The position numbers and the translations under genes were made by a program. From Neoarius graeffei (Eukaryota > Chordata > Actinopteri > Siluriformes > Ariidae): a DNA stretch of 64,000 nucleotides. This document shows, one piece after another, positions 43,902 through 55,524 of the stretch. Below the pieces are notes generated by a model, which saw only the letters and a list, made by a program, of their open reading frames with translations, did no database searches and was not told the DNA's origin. How positions within the stretch are numbered: the stretch's first letter is position 1; the number at the start of each line of letters is the position of its first letter. Location: the NCBI RefSeq assembly GCF_027579695.1, contig NC_083587.1, forward strand, positions 39,680,732-39,744,731, in the 5' to 3' direction.

Positions 43902-44860
43902 TCATGCGAGCAATGCACCTTCTCTGTACAAACGCTTTGTCAGCTGAGTTTGGTAGACCACCAGCTAAAGTTTTGAATAACTAATGAGGCGGATGTGATG
44001 TCACGTCAAACCCAGCAGTACAGTGGTCCCTCTCTTATGTGACCACCCCAGCACCAAAGAAAAGTGGTCACATAAGAGGGGTGGTCTCTCATCAGAAGGA
44101 CATTTAACACAATAAGGTACATTCTTTCAATGGACTTACTGCCAAGCTCAGGTGCCTGGATAAGAGGGGGAGTTGCTCATCAGAGGGGTCACATAATAGA
44201 GGGACCACTGTATCGCACTAGAATTCTTTATCTAAATGGTTTGAAGTGGGGCTCAAACCCCTACTTAGACAAATCTGTTACCGAGGTCACCAAAAAGACC
44301 AGTACACAGAGCCTGCTCACTACAACTTCTGTACAGCAAGGGGAACTTCAAACTTGAAACTCTTGCTGGCGACTCGCACGGTGGGACCAGTTCTGTTATA
44401 AAACACTCCTTTCAGTCTGTAGACTGTCCCTGTGTTTGAAATCATTCACTACTCACTATATAGTGGACTATATAGCAAGTTCGCCATTTTGTAGTGCTGT
44501 CCAAATGTACAGAGAATTATTACACCCTATATAGTGGACTCATAGTATCCCACAATGCATCATGAAAAGTAGTGTACAACCGATGGTCACTAACCAAGCA
44601 ATATATACCATCATGCATTGCGGTCACGCTGAAAAAAAAAAAAAGTATGTTGGGGTGAACAGACGGAAGAAGAAACACATTATAAACGGACATTCAAGTA
44701 CACTTAAAAATAGTAAGAGAATAGAAAATAAGCTAGACTAGAATAAGACATAAAATACAAGAATAAAAGTTACAGTGCAGAGCAAGGAATGAATCAAAAG
44801 CCTCAAATTTGATTTAATAAAAGGCAGCGGCAAAGAAGAAAGTATTCAGCCTTGATTTAA

Positions 44861-45925
44861 AGGAGAACTGAAGGCAAATTTTTATTATCAAAATTATATT
44901 TATCTCAGGCGGCACGGTGGTGTAGTGGTTAGCGCTGTCGCCTCACAGCAAGAAGGTCCGGGTTCGAGCCCCGTGGCCGGCGAGGGCCTTTCTGTGCGGA
45001 GTTTGCATGTTCTCCCCGTGTCCGCGTGGGTTTCCTCCGGGTGCTCCGGTTTCCCCCACAGTCCAAAGACATGCAGGTTAGGTTAACTGGTGACTCTAAA
45101 TTGACCGTAGGTGTGAATGTGAGTGTGAATGGTTGTCTGTGTCTATGTGTCAGCCCTGTGATGACCTGGCGACTTGTCCAGGGTGTACCCCGCCTTTCGC
45201 CCGTAGTCAGCTGGGATAGGCTCCAGCTTGCCTGCGATCCTGTAGAACAGGATAAAGCGGCTAGAGATAATGAGATGAGATGAGATATTTATCTCATTTT
45301 ATTAAATATAGGAATGCATTTCTGACAGCTATTTTGTCACTGCTATAGCAAGTTATAAGTGTTTGAAATATGCTACGTAATATATCAGTCCATATGTCAA
45401 AGCAATCGCCGTAAACGAGATGCGCTGAGACCTGTGCGAGACATCGTAGGACGGAAGTAAAACGTACAGCGGAAATCAAAGTGACCAACATCTGCCAACG
45501 TTGTCAAAAGACGCGCGCGCTCTCCTTCGAATGCTGGTGTAATCAAGCCGGAAGTTTTGTTTGTTTTGATAGCAATCAGAAAAGTTTGAAAAAAGTAGGC
45601 AGTAATCGTCATTTAAACTCGTTTTTGTGCAATATTTTGTTTGGAAAACAGTTTTCAAAATGGCGGCACTGACAGCTGGCTGACACGTCACGTTTCGAAG
45701 TCTCGCACAAGTCTCGTGAAGATCGCGCGGATAAGCGACGCCTGGCGTGGACCGAACAAACTAAATTCAACATGGCTAAAAACCGAATAGGCCGATAAGT
45801 ATAATATTTAATTGCAGTTAGTTGCCAATCCGAGTCACGATATAAGGTTACTAAAACCGAAGACGTAATTGAATAACACGTTAATTAAGAAATAAAGCAA
45901 GTTTAAAAACGACTTCAGTTCTCCT
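44861..45925. mobile_element. TTAA-flanked T2/Kolobok-like element hosting a V-SINE
   Basis: The ends AGGAGAACTGAAGGCAAATT and, reversed, AGGAGAACTGAAGTCGTTTT are flanked by TTAA (44857-44860, 45926-45929). TTAA + AGGAG fits the T2 consensus TTAAAGGRR. No transposase. A V-SINE is inserted at 44908. Confidence 0.82.
44908..45284 (+). mobile_element. V-SINE, full length
   Basis: Complete V-SINE with 12-bp target duplication ATATTTATCTCA at 44896-44907 and 45285-45296; the innermost layer of a three-element nest. Confidence 0.94.
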
Positions 45926-46214
45926 TTAAAAGAACTGAAAGATGCAGCAGACACAAAGTACTTTGTATTTATTAATGTGGGAAATACGCTCAGTATAATA
46001 TGTATTTATTATTTTGGAAACCCATAAGCCGACTGATATGGCATGTTTTAATTGTGCGACAGCAGTGATGTAAATAATGGCGCAGCAGAGTAGTGTCTGA
46101 AAGTGTTGTGTTTTTTTCCCTCCATTTTACCAATGAGCTCACTAACTATATAGTCCTCCTATATAGAATTCCCTATGTAGGGAGTAGTGAATGAGTGAGT
46201 GATTTCGGACACAG

Positions 46215-46960
46215 CCTCTATGTAACATTACTGGCACAGTGGCATGTACACAATTATCTGCCAAATAGTAAATTCACATTCATGACAGTGTTTCTTGAAT
46301 GGGATTAGACTATTCGCCAATGTCATAGGCGAGTTTCACAGTTCTAGCGTTTTCATGCTTTTGGGTACAGTTTGGTGTGTCTGCAGTGCTGTAGGTCACA
46401 ATCAAGACAGATACTACACAAGATTACACATTCTCTACAGCATGCATGCTTGGTGTTACGTATAACTATGCAATGGAGCATCTGATTTCAGCTCTGATCG
46501 ATGTTTTGGATAGATCTTCCCTTGGGGAACATTTTAGTCCTTTGTTGTAAACAAATTGTCGTGGACGTTGGTCCTCTCTCACAGTGTCACATTTCTGTTC
46601 TGTTTGATATTTTGGTAGTCCTGGTTGTTTTGATGGCAGACTAGATGAGCTACTACGTCCTTGACGTTCTGGTATTTTCTTTCTTGTATTTTAAAGTTTC
46701 CTTGCTATTGCATTAGGAACAATAATGAAGGTTCTTTGATGATTGATAGACTCTGAACTAACATGATAGTTTTAGATAATAGCATCTGCGGCCACTTTCA
46801 GAGCAATTTTGTTCATGCTTCCTGTATGTATGATGGTTTGCGTAACTGTAGAATACTGCACTTCAGCGTGTCGTTTTGTTATAAATGTATTTATTTTCCT
46901 TCTTTGGCTTTAGGTTTCTTGTGGACTGTATTTACGGATCATTTTACATGCTTTTAATTG
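46215..46960. other. No gene seen
   Basis: No coding sequence or defined repeat ends. A GATCGATGTTTTGGATAGAT stretch near 46497 resembles one at 42183, hinting at a shared dispersed repeat. Confidence 0.3.
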
Positions 46961-46962
46961 TA

Positions 46963-48552
46963 CAGTGGTGCTTGAAAGTTTGCACCCTTTAGAATTTTCT
47001 ATATTTCTGCATAAATATGACCTAAAACATCAGATTTTCACACAAGTCCTAAAAGTAGATAAAGAGAACCCAGTTAAACAAATGAGACAAAAATATTATA
47101 CTTGGTCATTTATTTATTGAGGAAAATAACACATGATTACATATCTGTGAGTGGCAAAAGTATGTGAACCTTTACTTTCAGTATCTGGTGTGACCCCCTT
47201 GTGCAGCAATAACTGCAACTAAACGTTTCCGGTAACTGTTGATCAGTTCTGCACACCGGCTTGGAGGAATTTTAGCCCATTCCTCCGTACAGAACAGCTT
47301 CAACTCTGGGATGTGGGTGGGTTTCCTCACGTGAACTGCTCACTTCAGGTCCTTCCACAACATTTCAATTGGATTAAGGTCAGGACTTTGACTTGGCCAT
47401 TCCAAAACATTAACTTTATTCTTCTTTAACCATTCTTTGGTAGAATGACTTGTGTGCTTAGGGTCGTTGTCTTGCTGCATGACCCACCTTCTCTTGAGAT
47501 TCAGTTCATGGACAGATGTCCTGACATTTTCCTTTAGAATTCGCTGGTATAATTGAGAATTCATTGTTCCATCAACGATGGCAAGCTGTCCTGGCCCAGA
47601 TGCAGCAAAACCGGCCCAAACCATGATACTACCACCACCATGTTTCACAGATGGGATAAGGTTCTTATGCTGGAATGCAGTGTTCCTGTCCTCCAAACGT
47701 AACGCTTCTCATTTAAACCAAAAAGTTATATTTTGGTCTCATCTGTCCACAAAACATTTTTCCAATAGACTTCTGGCTTGTCCATGTGATCTTTAGCAAA
47801 CTGCAGATGAGCAGCAATGTTCTTTTTAGAGAGCAGTGGCTTTCTCCTTGCAACCCTGCCATGCACACCATTGTTGTTCAGTGGACTCATGAACATTAAC
47901 ATTAGCCAATGTGAGAGAGGCCTTCAGTTGCTTAGAAGTTACCCTGGGGTCCTTTGTGACCTTGCCAACTATTACACGCCTTGCTCTTGGAATTATCTTT
48001 GGTCGACCACTCCTGGGGAGGATAACAATGGTCCTGAATTTCCTCCATTTATACACAATCTGTCTGACTGTGGATTGGTGGAGTCCAAACTCTTTAGAGA
48101 TGGTTTTGTAACCTTTTCCAGCCTGATGAGCATCAACAACGCTTTTCCTGAAGTCCTCAGAAATCTCCTTTGTTCGTGCCATGATACACTTCTACGAACA
48201 TGTGTTGTGAAGATCAGACTTTGATAGATCCCTGTTCTTTAAATAAAACAGGGCGCCCACTCACACCTGATTGTCATCCCATTGATTGAAAACACCTGAC
48301 TCTAATTTCACCGTCAGATGAACTGCTAATCCTAGGGGTTCACATACAGTACTTTTGCCACTCACAGATATGTAATATTGGATCATTTTCCTCAATAAAT
48401 AAATGACCAAGTATAATATTTTTGTCTCGTTTGTTAAACTGGGTTCTCTTTATCTACTTTGAGGACTTGTGTGAAAATCTGATGGTTTTACGTCATATTT
48501 ATGCAGAAACATAGAAAATTCTGAAGGGTTCACAAACTTTCAAGCACCACTG
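46963..48552 (-). mobile_element. Tc1-like element D (same family as A and C)
   Basis: The ends CAGTGGTGCTTGAAAGTTTG and CAAACTTTCAAGCACCACTG lie between TA at 46961-46962 and 48553-48554. Complete in structure, coding region decayed. Confidence 0.95.
47178..48182 (-). pseudogene. Tc1 transposase pseudogene (element D)
   Basis: Start [20 protein letters not shown] at 48182 and stop near 47178 are both preserved. DNA-binding and DDE motifs ([35 protein letters not shown]) are readable. A deletion near 47884, a frame change near 47690 and a CGA-to-TGA stop at 47340 break it. It preserves the family start that copy A has lost. Confidence 0.9.
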
Positions 48553-48658
48553 TAGCTTAAGAGTAGTTTCTACACCACACTACCCACCTATAAGAAAGGA
48601 AGAAAATTACTTTAAATAGTTTCCGGCATCCACACTCCACTGGACACTAGCCAGAATA

Positions 48659-49192
48659 TGTGTTCGGGGAAATAAGTATTCAACATGTCAACTATTTTTT
48701 CTTTTAAATATATTTCCAGAGCAGCTATTCACATGAAATGTTGAGCAGATGTTCTTATGAATGCAATAAAATATGCAGAAAAAGAAATCATAATATTCCC
48801 ATCTATAAAAATGTGATATGGAATGACACAGGAAAAAGTATTGGGGGGAACTGAAATTTATTTAATACTTGGTGGAGAAGTTTTCATGACTTGCCATGAG
48901 ATTAATTCATATAATCAACTTCAAGACGCTTACTCAGCGAAGAAACTAATCTTTCACAGCATTCAGCTGGGATTTTGGTTCATTCTTCTACACAAACAGA
49001 TTATAATTAGCACAGGTAGGAGAACTAATTAGTGCAATCAGCTGGGTTTCTTACTGTGTTTAATACTTCCTTTTTCATGGATTGGAACATTATGATTTTT
49101 TTTTGTCTGCTCAGTATTTCATGTGAATAGCTGCATTGCAAATGTTTAATAGAAAAATAGCTGACGTTGTTGAATAAATATTTCCCCCACTG
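48659..49192. mobile_element. Deleted Tc1-like element (GGGGAAATAAGTATTC ends)
   Basis: The left end GGGGAAATAAGTATTCAACA matches the reversed right end CAGTGGGGGAAATATTTATT..., with TA on both sides (48657-48658 and 49193-49194). About 530 bp. Nearly all transposase sequence is gone. Confidence 0.75.
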
Positions 49193-49211
49193 TATTTTTG
49201 TAAAAAGTTAA

Positions 49212-50003
49212 AGATGGACTGCCTTTCAGATTTCTCAAGTATAGGTCATAAAAATAATTTTCCCCAACACCCAGTTATTTTTGTTTAGTGGACCAAAAGC
49301 TACTGAATTAGAATCACAGACTTCCAATTTTATTCGGTTTTTAAAATAGAACAATTAATGAATTTACGGCCACATGGCCCTAAATTCTCCGCTATTTTTT
49401 CCTGCTTCACCATGACCCAATTCAAGATACTATGTCATGCATCACGTGGTGGGCTTTCCCCATTCGCGCAAGGCATTGTGGGATACAAATTTGAAACAGG
49501 AGAGAAAAATGGAGGACGTGAGTGCACGAATGAAACGTGAAAGACTGACTACAGTAACGGAAAGCGAGAAGAAAAGACATTTATGTTGCGAAGGAAAGGA
49601 AACGCAGGACCAAACTAATAAATATTGGCGGTCAGCGAGCACCTCAGTGTGATCAGCTGTTCGCTTAGCGACAGAATGATGTAACAGTCAGTGTGCGGTC
49701 AAAATAAACCTGTAGATGGCAGTAATGCAACACTGTGGATGCCAGCTGCCGTAAAACCCAAAAGAAGAAGTTGTTAAACCTGCGCATCCGCACACGGACT
49801 TCCTCTGTCTGCCTGACTGTGCAAAGTGAGCGATTTCATGTGCAGTATTTGCTAAGGAATCCCCTCAAATTAAATAACTTCCCAGCCACAGAATGGCCTG
49901 ATATTTTGTGAGATATTACAGAAATAAACATGTATCACAATGACCACATTTCAGAGGGAACTAAATTTCACCGATTTTTATGAAATCGAAAGGCCGTCTA
50001 GCT
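49212..50003 (+). mobile_element. TTAA-flanked element, copy 2 (SEKKRR family)
   Basis: The ends AGATGGACTGCCTTTCAGAT and, reversed, AGCTAGACGGCCTTTCGATT are flanked by TTAA (49208-49211, 50004-50007). At 792 bp it is nearly the same length as copy 1 (788 bp) and lies in the opposite orientation. Confidence 0.82.
49509..49652 (+). pseudogene. Frameshifted copy of the small basic ORF
   Basis: Starts MEDVSARMKRERLTTV then ESEKKR, matching copy 1. One extra T near 49580 shifts the frame so that [11 protein letters not shown] is lost. It would encode a 47-residue chimeric peptide. Confidence 0.6.
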
Positions 50004-50007
50004 TTAA

Positions 50008-50972
50008 GTCCATTCGCAAGCTATGACAGACTGGACTTACTAAATAAGTACCTTGAGATTTGAGTTGTGTGTGTGTCTGTGCATGTGCATATAATAGTTG
50101 TGTAATACTATCTGTAATAGTTGTGATACGAAGTTGTGGCTGGGAGCTGATGAACGTTTTGCAATGTTGAAAGCAACATCAAGAAAAAAAAACACTTAAT
50201 CACTGTTCATGTATAGGTTCCTCATAGTATACACCATATAATGCAAAATTAATTTAAAAAAAAAAAGTACAAAGGGGTGATAAGTTTGCCTGCACTTGCG
50301 CTGATAGAAAAGAAGTTAAGGATAGTTTGTGGGGGGATTTTTCATGTTTTTCATGGCACAAATCACTTAAGTAATTCCTCACTGTAACTCACAAGTTCTC
50401 AAAATAAAATAAAAATCCCATGAAAATAAAATCCACAGAACGTTTCTTCCATTTGATCTTTGCTCTGTATTACTTTCAAAAGAGACAGATTCTGATTGCA
50501 TGTGGCTGTTTTTGTCTGACATATACTGTACATATCAAAGATAGTGTTTTCTTCTCCATTTTCCACCATGTTTTTTGCTACTCCTCAGACAAGCATTGTA
50601 CAATCTTCACTAAATTTGTCCCAAATGATCATCAGACTAAGCCTCACAGAACTTATCACATGTATTTTTGAATTATGGAAGCATTTGACCAGAACAGCCA
50701 CTCGAATTTGGTGGTGAAGCCAAACACCAAAGAGGAAACATGGCTGTAATGTCTTTATTTGTTTAAGTTTAAAATTTATTTGATTTGTCACATAGTTTGT
50801 GACAGGGTAGGAATACAGGGCGGAGCTCCTGTCATGTCTACACCAAACTTGGTGAAATGACTCAAGGTGGGAGTCCAGCAACATTTACCCCATTTGTCCA
50901 CTTGGGGGCATTATAAAAAACATGCTTGTGATTTAAAGTCATGCCTTTTTTGAATGTGAAGTCTGAACACCA
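50008..50972. other. No gene seen
   Basis: AT-rich. No element ends or exons recognised. Confidence 0.3.
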
Positions 50973-52684
50973 GTGTTGTAGTTGAGTCACTAAACCTCGA
51001 GTCCGAGACCAGTCTCGAGTCCCCAGTGTTCAAGTCCAAGTCATTATAGAAAATTTCGAGTCGAGTCCGAGAAGAAGATTCCAACCGCACTGTTTGACAG
51101 TGGCTGTTTTAGCGCCATTAACGTTTGTTCCTGAACATGACGTATGAACCGGTGAATGTGCATTCTCTTTGTCAGGGAGTGTGAAGTATTCGGTCAGAGA
51201 TGGTTGGGAGATGGATGTAAGTACAGAAGGTATGTTATATTAATATAAGTGAAGACAGGTAAACAATCCAGAACGGCAGGCAAAATCGTAAAACGGTGAA
51301 ATGGGCGATAGGTCGAGTGAGGCACAAACAGTCTATCGTGGACGAGGCAGAATCAGAGACGAGAATCAGGAAATCAGGAACCCAAACAAGGAAATAAGGC
51401 TCGGTAATGTGTCAGCAATGCAACTCAATACTTCACAAAGTAAGTGTGTTTTCACAGTTTTTATATCGGCATGCTGATTGCACCTTAATCCTGTCCAGGT
51501 GCGAGTTGTTTATGGCACGTGCGTGAGAGTCCACATGGCGCATGTGCGCTGTCCAGAGCGCACCCGAGAGTCTATCTGATGCACGCGCCAAGGCACGCAG
51601 ATGTGACACTCTTACACAAAATTAGCACATAAATTAATGTAGATATAAATATCTTATGCCAAATTATTATGGCATGTTACAAAAAATAAAGAAAAAAATC
51701 TTAGTCCCCGTCTCCAATGTATGAGTCCGAATGCTGTTAATGTACGAGTCTGAGGTGGTGTTTACATTAGACCGTATCGGCGGATCATCAGATTAACGTT
51801 TTTAAAACGATTCGCGTGCACACAGCAACGCCAATACACGATTCGTGTGCACACAGCAACGCCAATACACGGATACGCTAATCACATGACTAATTAGACG
51901 GCACGTAAGTTGAAATGTGTCAGTGCGGCTCAGCGCTTCCTCCTCAGCGGCTGCGCTCCAAATCACTCCGCCCTGAACAGCGAGTGCCCTCTGGAGGGTG
52001 CGCACTCCGGCCCTGCGCAGCTCACAGAGCGCGCGAGTGAAGCCCACGAGCAGTGATTCGGGACTGAGCCGCTGTGTGTGTGATCCCAGTGCATATCGGG
52101 CATGCGCAAGTCACTCACCACTTGCAAGTGGAAGGATGGCAAGCCTAAAGACAATCATAACTACACAATGGGCAGTATTTGCATCTTACCATGAACAACA
52201 TTGACAAAGCAAAGCATTATATTCATACTTTTATACTCTTTAATGAAAAACAAAAAGGTGATACAAGGCGGAAACAATAGCAGGAAGTGAAGTCCGCGCC
52301 ATTTTTCAGCAGTCGCGTCACATGACCAACGTGGCATGAACAACACCAGCGAATCAGGAAGGTGGATGTCACAGTGACGTTGTCCAATGACGACGTCAGC
52401 TAGAGCTCAGCACTGTGTTTCCTCGTATCTCAATGTTTACACAGCACCGGATCAGATACGAACTGGGTTGAATACGTGGGCCCTGGCGGATTCAAGTTGT
52501 TCCGCCTGTGGAGTCGTTTCCTGGCATTTTAATGTGAATGGACAGTGCATCCGCGACGAAAACGAGACGGATACGGTCTAATGTAAACACCATCTGAGTC
52601 ATCAGTGCTCAAGTCCAAGTCAAGTCACGAGTCCTTAAAATTAGGGCACGAGTTAAGTCCTGGACTCGAGTACTACAAGCCTGC
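50973..52684. mobile_element. Old repeat with CGAGTCC-rich ends, hosting a MITE
   Basis: The left end GTGTTGTAGTTGAGTCACTA with many GAGTCC/CAAGTCC motifs is mirrored at the right by AAGTCCTGGACTCGAGTACT ACAAG-type sequence. The interior holds other unclassified sequence and a clear MITE at 51755-52592. Confidence 0.55.
51755..52592. mobile_element. MITE with GTGTTTACATTAGACCGTAT ends
   Basis: The terminal inverted repeats GGTGTTTACATTAGACCGTA and TACGGTCTAATGTAAACACC enclose about 838 bp. TCTGAG is repeated on both sides (51749-51754, 52593-52598). No transposase. Confidence 0.85.
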
Positions 52685-52699
52685 TGGACACGTTGCCAA

Positions 52700-53120
52700 T
52701 AGGGGTTAATCAGAACATCATAGGACCTACTCATAATGGGGGTCACACTCTTGATCTAATACTAACATTCGGATTAAACATAGAAAATATAGTCACAGTT
52801 CCACAGTCTGAAGCTACCTCAGATCATTATCTCATCTTATTGGACACACTTATAGAAGCAACTTTTTAGAATCATGCCTTCTGTTATATCACAGATGAGG
52901 ATGGGTTCCCTTTTGAGTCTGGCTCCTCCCAAGGTTTCTTCTTCATGTCATTTGAGGGAGTTTTTCTTTGCCACCATCACCACAGGCTTGCTCATCAGGG
53001 ACAAATACATTTATTTGGGATAAAATTAGCTCATATGTTTAAAGTCTTTTAATTTTCTGTAAAGCTGCTTTGCGACAATGTCTGTTGTTAAAAGTGCAAT
53101 ACAAATAAACTGACTTGACG
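52700..53120 (+). pseudogene. LINE (L2-like) fragment: endonuclease piece joined to 3' tail
   Basis: Plus-strand GPTHNGGHTLDLILTFGL followed by TSDHYLILLD is the end of an L2-type endonuclease domain. Immediately after comes the common 3' tail (AAAGCTGCTTTGCGACAATG, ending ATACAAATAAACTGACTTGA). The reverse transcriptase between them is deleted. Confidence 0.7.
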
Positions 53121-53320
53121 AAGACTTAACAGTCCTAGCTTTAGACCAACAGTGATGGCTGTACATTTAGTATGATCCAATTTTGTTAATTAGTATAATG
53201 GTTCTTTTATGGTGGGGCAATGAGGAACTCGGAGACGGGCGTGACAGTTCGAGGTGGACTTTATTGTGGCTTTCACTTTTCAGTGAGTACTAAGACACGT
53301 ACACTCATGTTGGGGAACGT

Positions 53321-53322
<2 letters not shown>

Positions 53323-53357
<35 letters not shown>
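53323..53357. repeat. (CT)n microsatellite
   Basis: About 17 CT units without interruption. Confidence 0.95.
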
Positions 53358-53361
<4 letters not shown>

Positions 53362-53888
53362 CTGGCCATCTGAAAGAGATGCACATTCTTAGTCAGCCGG
53401 TAATTAGACACAGGTGTAACTCATCACGTTGCCTGCTGGTTCAACCTGACTCCTCGCTGTTCACAGCTGACACTTGACCATGCCCTCGCTGTCACAATTA
53501 GGCTACTAGAACAAACTTTCTGAACGTTTCTACACTTTTATATAGCTCAGGTAACAGACACAGTCTCAATATACTGGAACCTGAGTGACGACTCTGTGCA
53601 ACGAGCAGACAGTCGGTTTAGCCTGTTTGTCTGCTCCCCGGCCTTGGCTCTGGATTGTCACATATTAACTTGGCCTGTTTTGAGACTATGAGCTATACTG
53701 CAAGAAATGAGAGCAGCACCTTCCCGAGTGGGATGGATACCATCCTGCTTTAACAGGCCAGCCTTGCCTTCAAAACTACTCCAAAAGTCTATAAAGCCAA
53801 CATTACGTTACAGGCATTTTGCAGATGCTCTTATCCAGAGCAACACACAACATACCCAGAGCAACCTGAGGAGCAGTTGCTCGCTCTC

Positions 53889-53975
53889 GCACACACACAC
53901 GAGGGAGGGGCTGCTCCCTCTCACACACACACACACACACACACACATGAGGGAGGGGCTGCTCCCTCTCAGAGA
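53889..53975. repeat. (CA)n within a short duplicated GAGGGAGGGGCTGCTCCCTC unit
   Basis: Two copies of GAGGGAGGGGCTGCTCCCTC are separated by about 28 bp of CA repeat. Each unit is itself a near palindrome. Confidence 0.9.
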
Positions 53976-54613
53976 GACTCACACACACTTCAGTGCAGCT
54001 CCTGCTATAGCGACTGCTACACGCACTGCATCACTCTCACAATTTCCCACAGGGGAATTGTCTCTAGTTTAACCGATAACCAAAAAAAATTAACCGGTTG
54101 ACGTTGATTCGGTCAACAGTTGGTCAAACGGTCATCGGTTAACATCCCTAGCGCCTACATGAACAACTATCTTTGAAAACCTGTGCTTGTCTAAGATGCT
54201 AAGACTATCTGCTATGCCTGGCACCCTGGCTCTCAGTATATACCTCATTAAAGCTGCTGGTGCTTCTAAAGGCCTAGCTAAATTCACATCCCTTAAGATA
54301 GCATCTCCTATAACTTCCTATAATCCCCCCCGAAAGCCCCCCCCAATACAAGCACACATTTTAAGGTAAAACAGGAATGCAGGCACTAGGACCACGTGGA
54401 AAGAGCACCTGCTCAAAAACAGGAGAGAGTGGAGGCACTAGGACCATGCAGAAACATCCCCCGCTCAAGCTGCCGGTTCCCCGTCTGCTTCGCTCTTGTC
54501 TTGTGCGCCCAATAACTATTCAAATTATTCGATTCAAACAATAGTTAGCAATAGTTAGTTTTTTTTTTTTTTTCTTTTTTATCAGACATCTAATTTATTG
54601 GGTTTGTTTACCT

Positions 54614-54648
54614 GACATGTTTCGACGTACAACTTCCGTCTTCCTCAG
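54614..54648 (-). ncRNA. Hammerhead-like ribozyme motif, left copy
   Basis: Reverse complement of the motif described at 56506-56540, at the 3' side of the left Penelope-like copy. Confidence 0.5.
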
Positions 54649-54744
54649 AGTGTCACCGGATGTTAATTGGTGACGCATCTTTTATCAGCTGCTGTTTCTG
54701 AAGGCGTGGCCTTCCTGTCTGGTTTGACAGGTCGGTCACGCCTT

Positions 54745-55524
54745 CTACTGTCTGTTTGTCCCCTGCAAGATGGCACTCCAGGTGTGGGAGAGCATGTATG
54801 CTCCCTCATCCCGGTTGATGGTCCTCGGGCTTCGCTTACGGATCTCCATGGCCTCCCTGATCCAGCGCTGATGTTTGTTATCTTCTGTGCGGATGACTCT
54901 GGCATTCCCCCAGTCCATAATGTGATTTTCCCTTTTACAGTGATCTGTTATAGCTGACTTATAATTTTCCTGTTGTGCCTTTTCTTTTATTGTTCGGGTT
55001 TGTCTTGTAGCTGTCTCCTTTTCGCACTCTTTCTTATGTTCATGTTTTCTTGTGCTGAAACTCCTTCCTGTCTCCCCAATATAAGTTTTATTGCATAATT
55101 TACATGGAATCTCATATATGGTGTTGCATCTGTTGTCCGGATGTATTCTGTCTTTGGGATGCACCAGGATCTGACGGAGTGTTGTGTGTGGTTTGACAGG
55201 TGTGTTAACATTGTGTTTCCTCATTACTCTTTGAATGCGTTCAGTTATTCCCCTGATGTATGGTAATGTAACTACTCCCCTGTGTTCTTGTTTGTTAGTT
55301 TGTTTTTTCTCTTTCTTCTGTGTTTTGTTGTTTTTAACCTGTTCCGCCCCTTTGGATATTGCCCATTGTGGATATTGACATGCTTTCAGTGCGTGTTGTA
55401 TATGTTGTTCCTCCTGTTCTTTGTCCTGTGGATCTGTAATTATTGCTGTGCGTTCATGTAATGTTCTAACTACGGATATTTTGTGCATTATGGGGTGTTC
55501 GGAAGTCCAGTTTAAATATTGCAT
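54745..55524 (-). CDS. Penelope-like C-terminal ORF with GIY-YIG endonuclease, left copy
   Basis: 259 codons, 5'-truncated; the apparent Met at 55524 is only the junction. It encodes the end of the reverse transcriptase (QYLNWTSEHPIMHKISVVR) followed by a GIY-YIG domain (TIYEIPCKLCNKTYIGETGR, then STRKHEHKKECE). A His/Cys-containing segment follows (ITDHCKRENHIMDW), then RWIREAMEIRKR. GIY-YIG joined to reverse transcriptase is the hallmark of Penelope-like elements. The sequence over the shared part is identical to the right copy. Without the catalytic reverse-transcriptase core it is not autonomous. Confidence 0.88.
   Translation of the reverse strand: MQYLNWTSEHPIMHKISVVRTLHERTAIITDPQDKEQEEQHIQHALKACQYPQWAISKGAEQVKNNKTQKKEKKQTNKQEHRGVVTLPYIRGITERIQRVMRKHNVNTPVKPHTTLRQILVHPKDRIHPDNRCNTIYEIPCKLCNKTYIGETGRSFSTRKHEHKKECEKETATRQTRTIKEKAQQENYKSAITDHCKRENHIMDWGNARVIRTEDNKHQRWIREAMEIRKRSPRTINRDEGAYMLSHTWSAILQGTNRQ

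Larger units (their letters stand above)
42497..44016. mobile_element. Element with THAP and SWIM/YqaJ-type exon fragments
   Basis: The left end GCTGGGTTTGAGTCACGTGA and the reversed right end GCTGGGTTTGACGTGACATC are imperfect inverted repeats about 1.5 kb apart. Inside are two plus-strand exons of a SWIM-zinc-finger/YqaJ-type protein, one minus-strand THAP exon and a further repeat inserted at 43505-43901. I cannot identify a target duplication or the superfamily. Confidence 0.6.
44430..46214. mobile_element. Outer DNA element (TTCGGACACAG ends), hosting two insertions
   Basis: The left end CTGTGTTTGAAATCATTCAC and the reversed right end CTGTGTCCGAAATCACTCAC are inverted repeats. Each is followed inward by short ACTATATAG-type motifs. 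It contains a TTAA element, which itself contains a V-SINE. hAT-type is likely; no clean 8-bp duplication was seen. Confidence 0.75.
53121..54539. other. Repeat-rich, no gene
   Basis: Contains a CT microsatellite, CA repeats and a GGCATTTTGCAGATGCTCTT block typical of a dispersed fish repeat. No exon was recognised. Confidence 0.35.

Noticed and set aside
52387..52581. 64-residue frame near the right end of the 51755 MITE
   Set aside because: No recognisable domain, and it lies inside a non-autonomous element.
54667..54957. 96-residue frame in the Penelope arms, identical at 56197-56487 on the other strand
   Set aside because: Antisense to the GIY-YIG ORF; identical only because the arms are identical.
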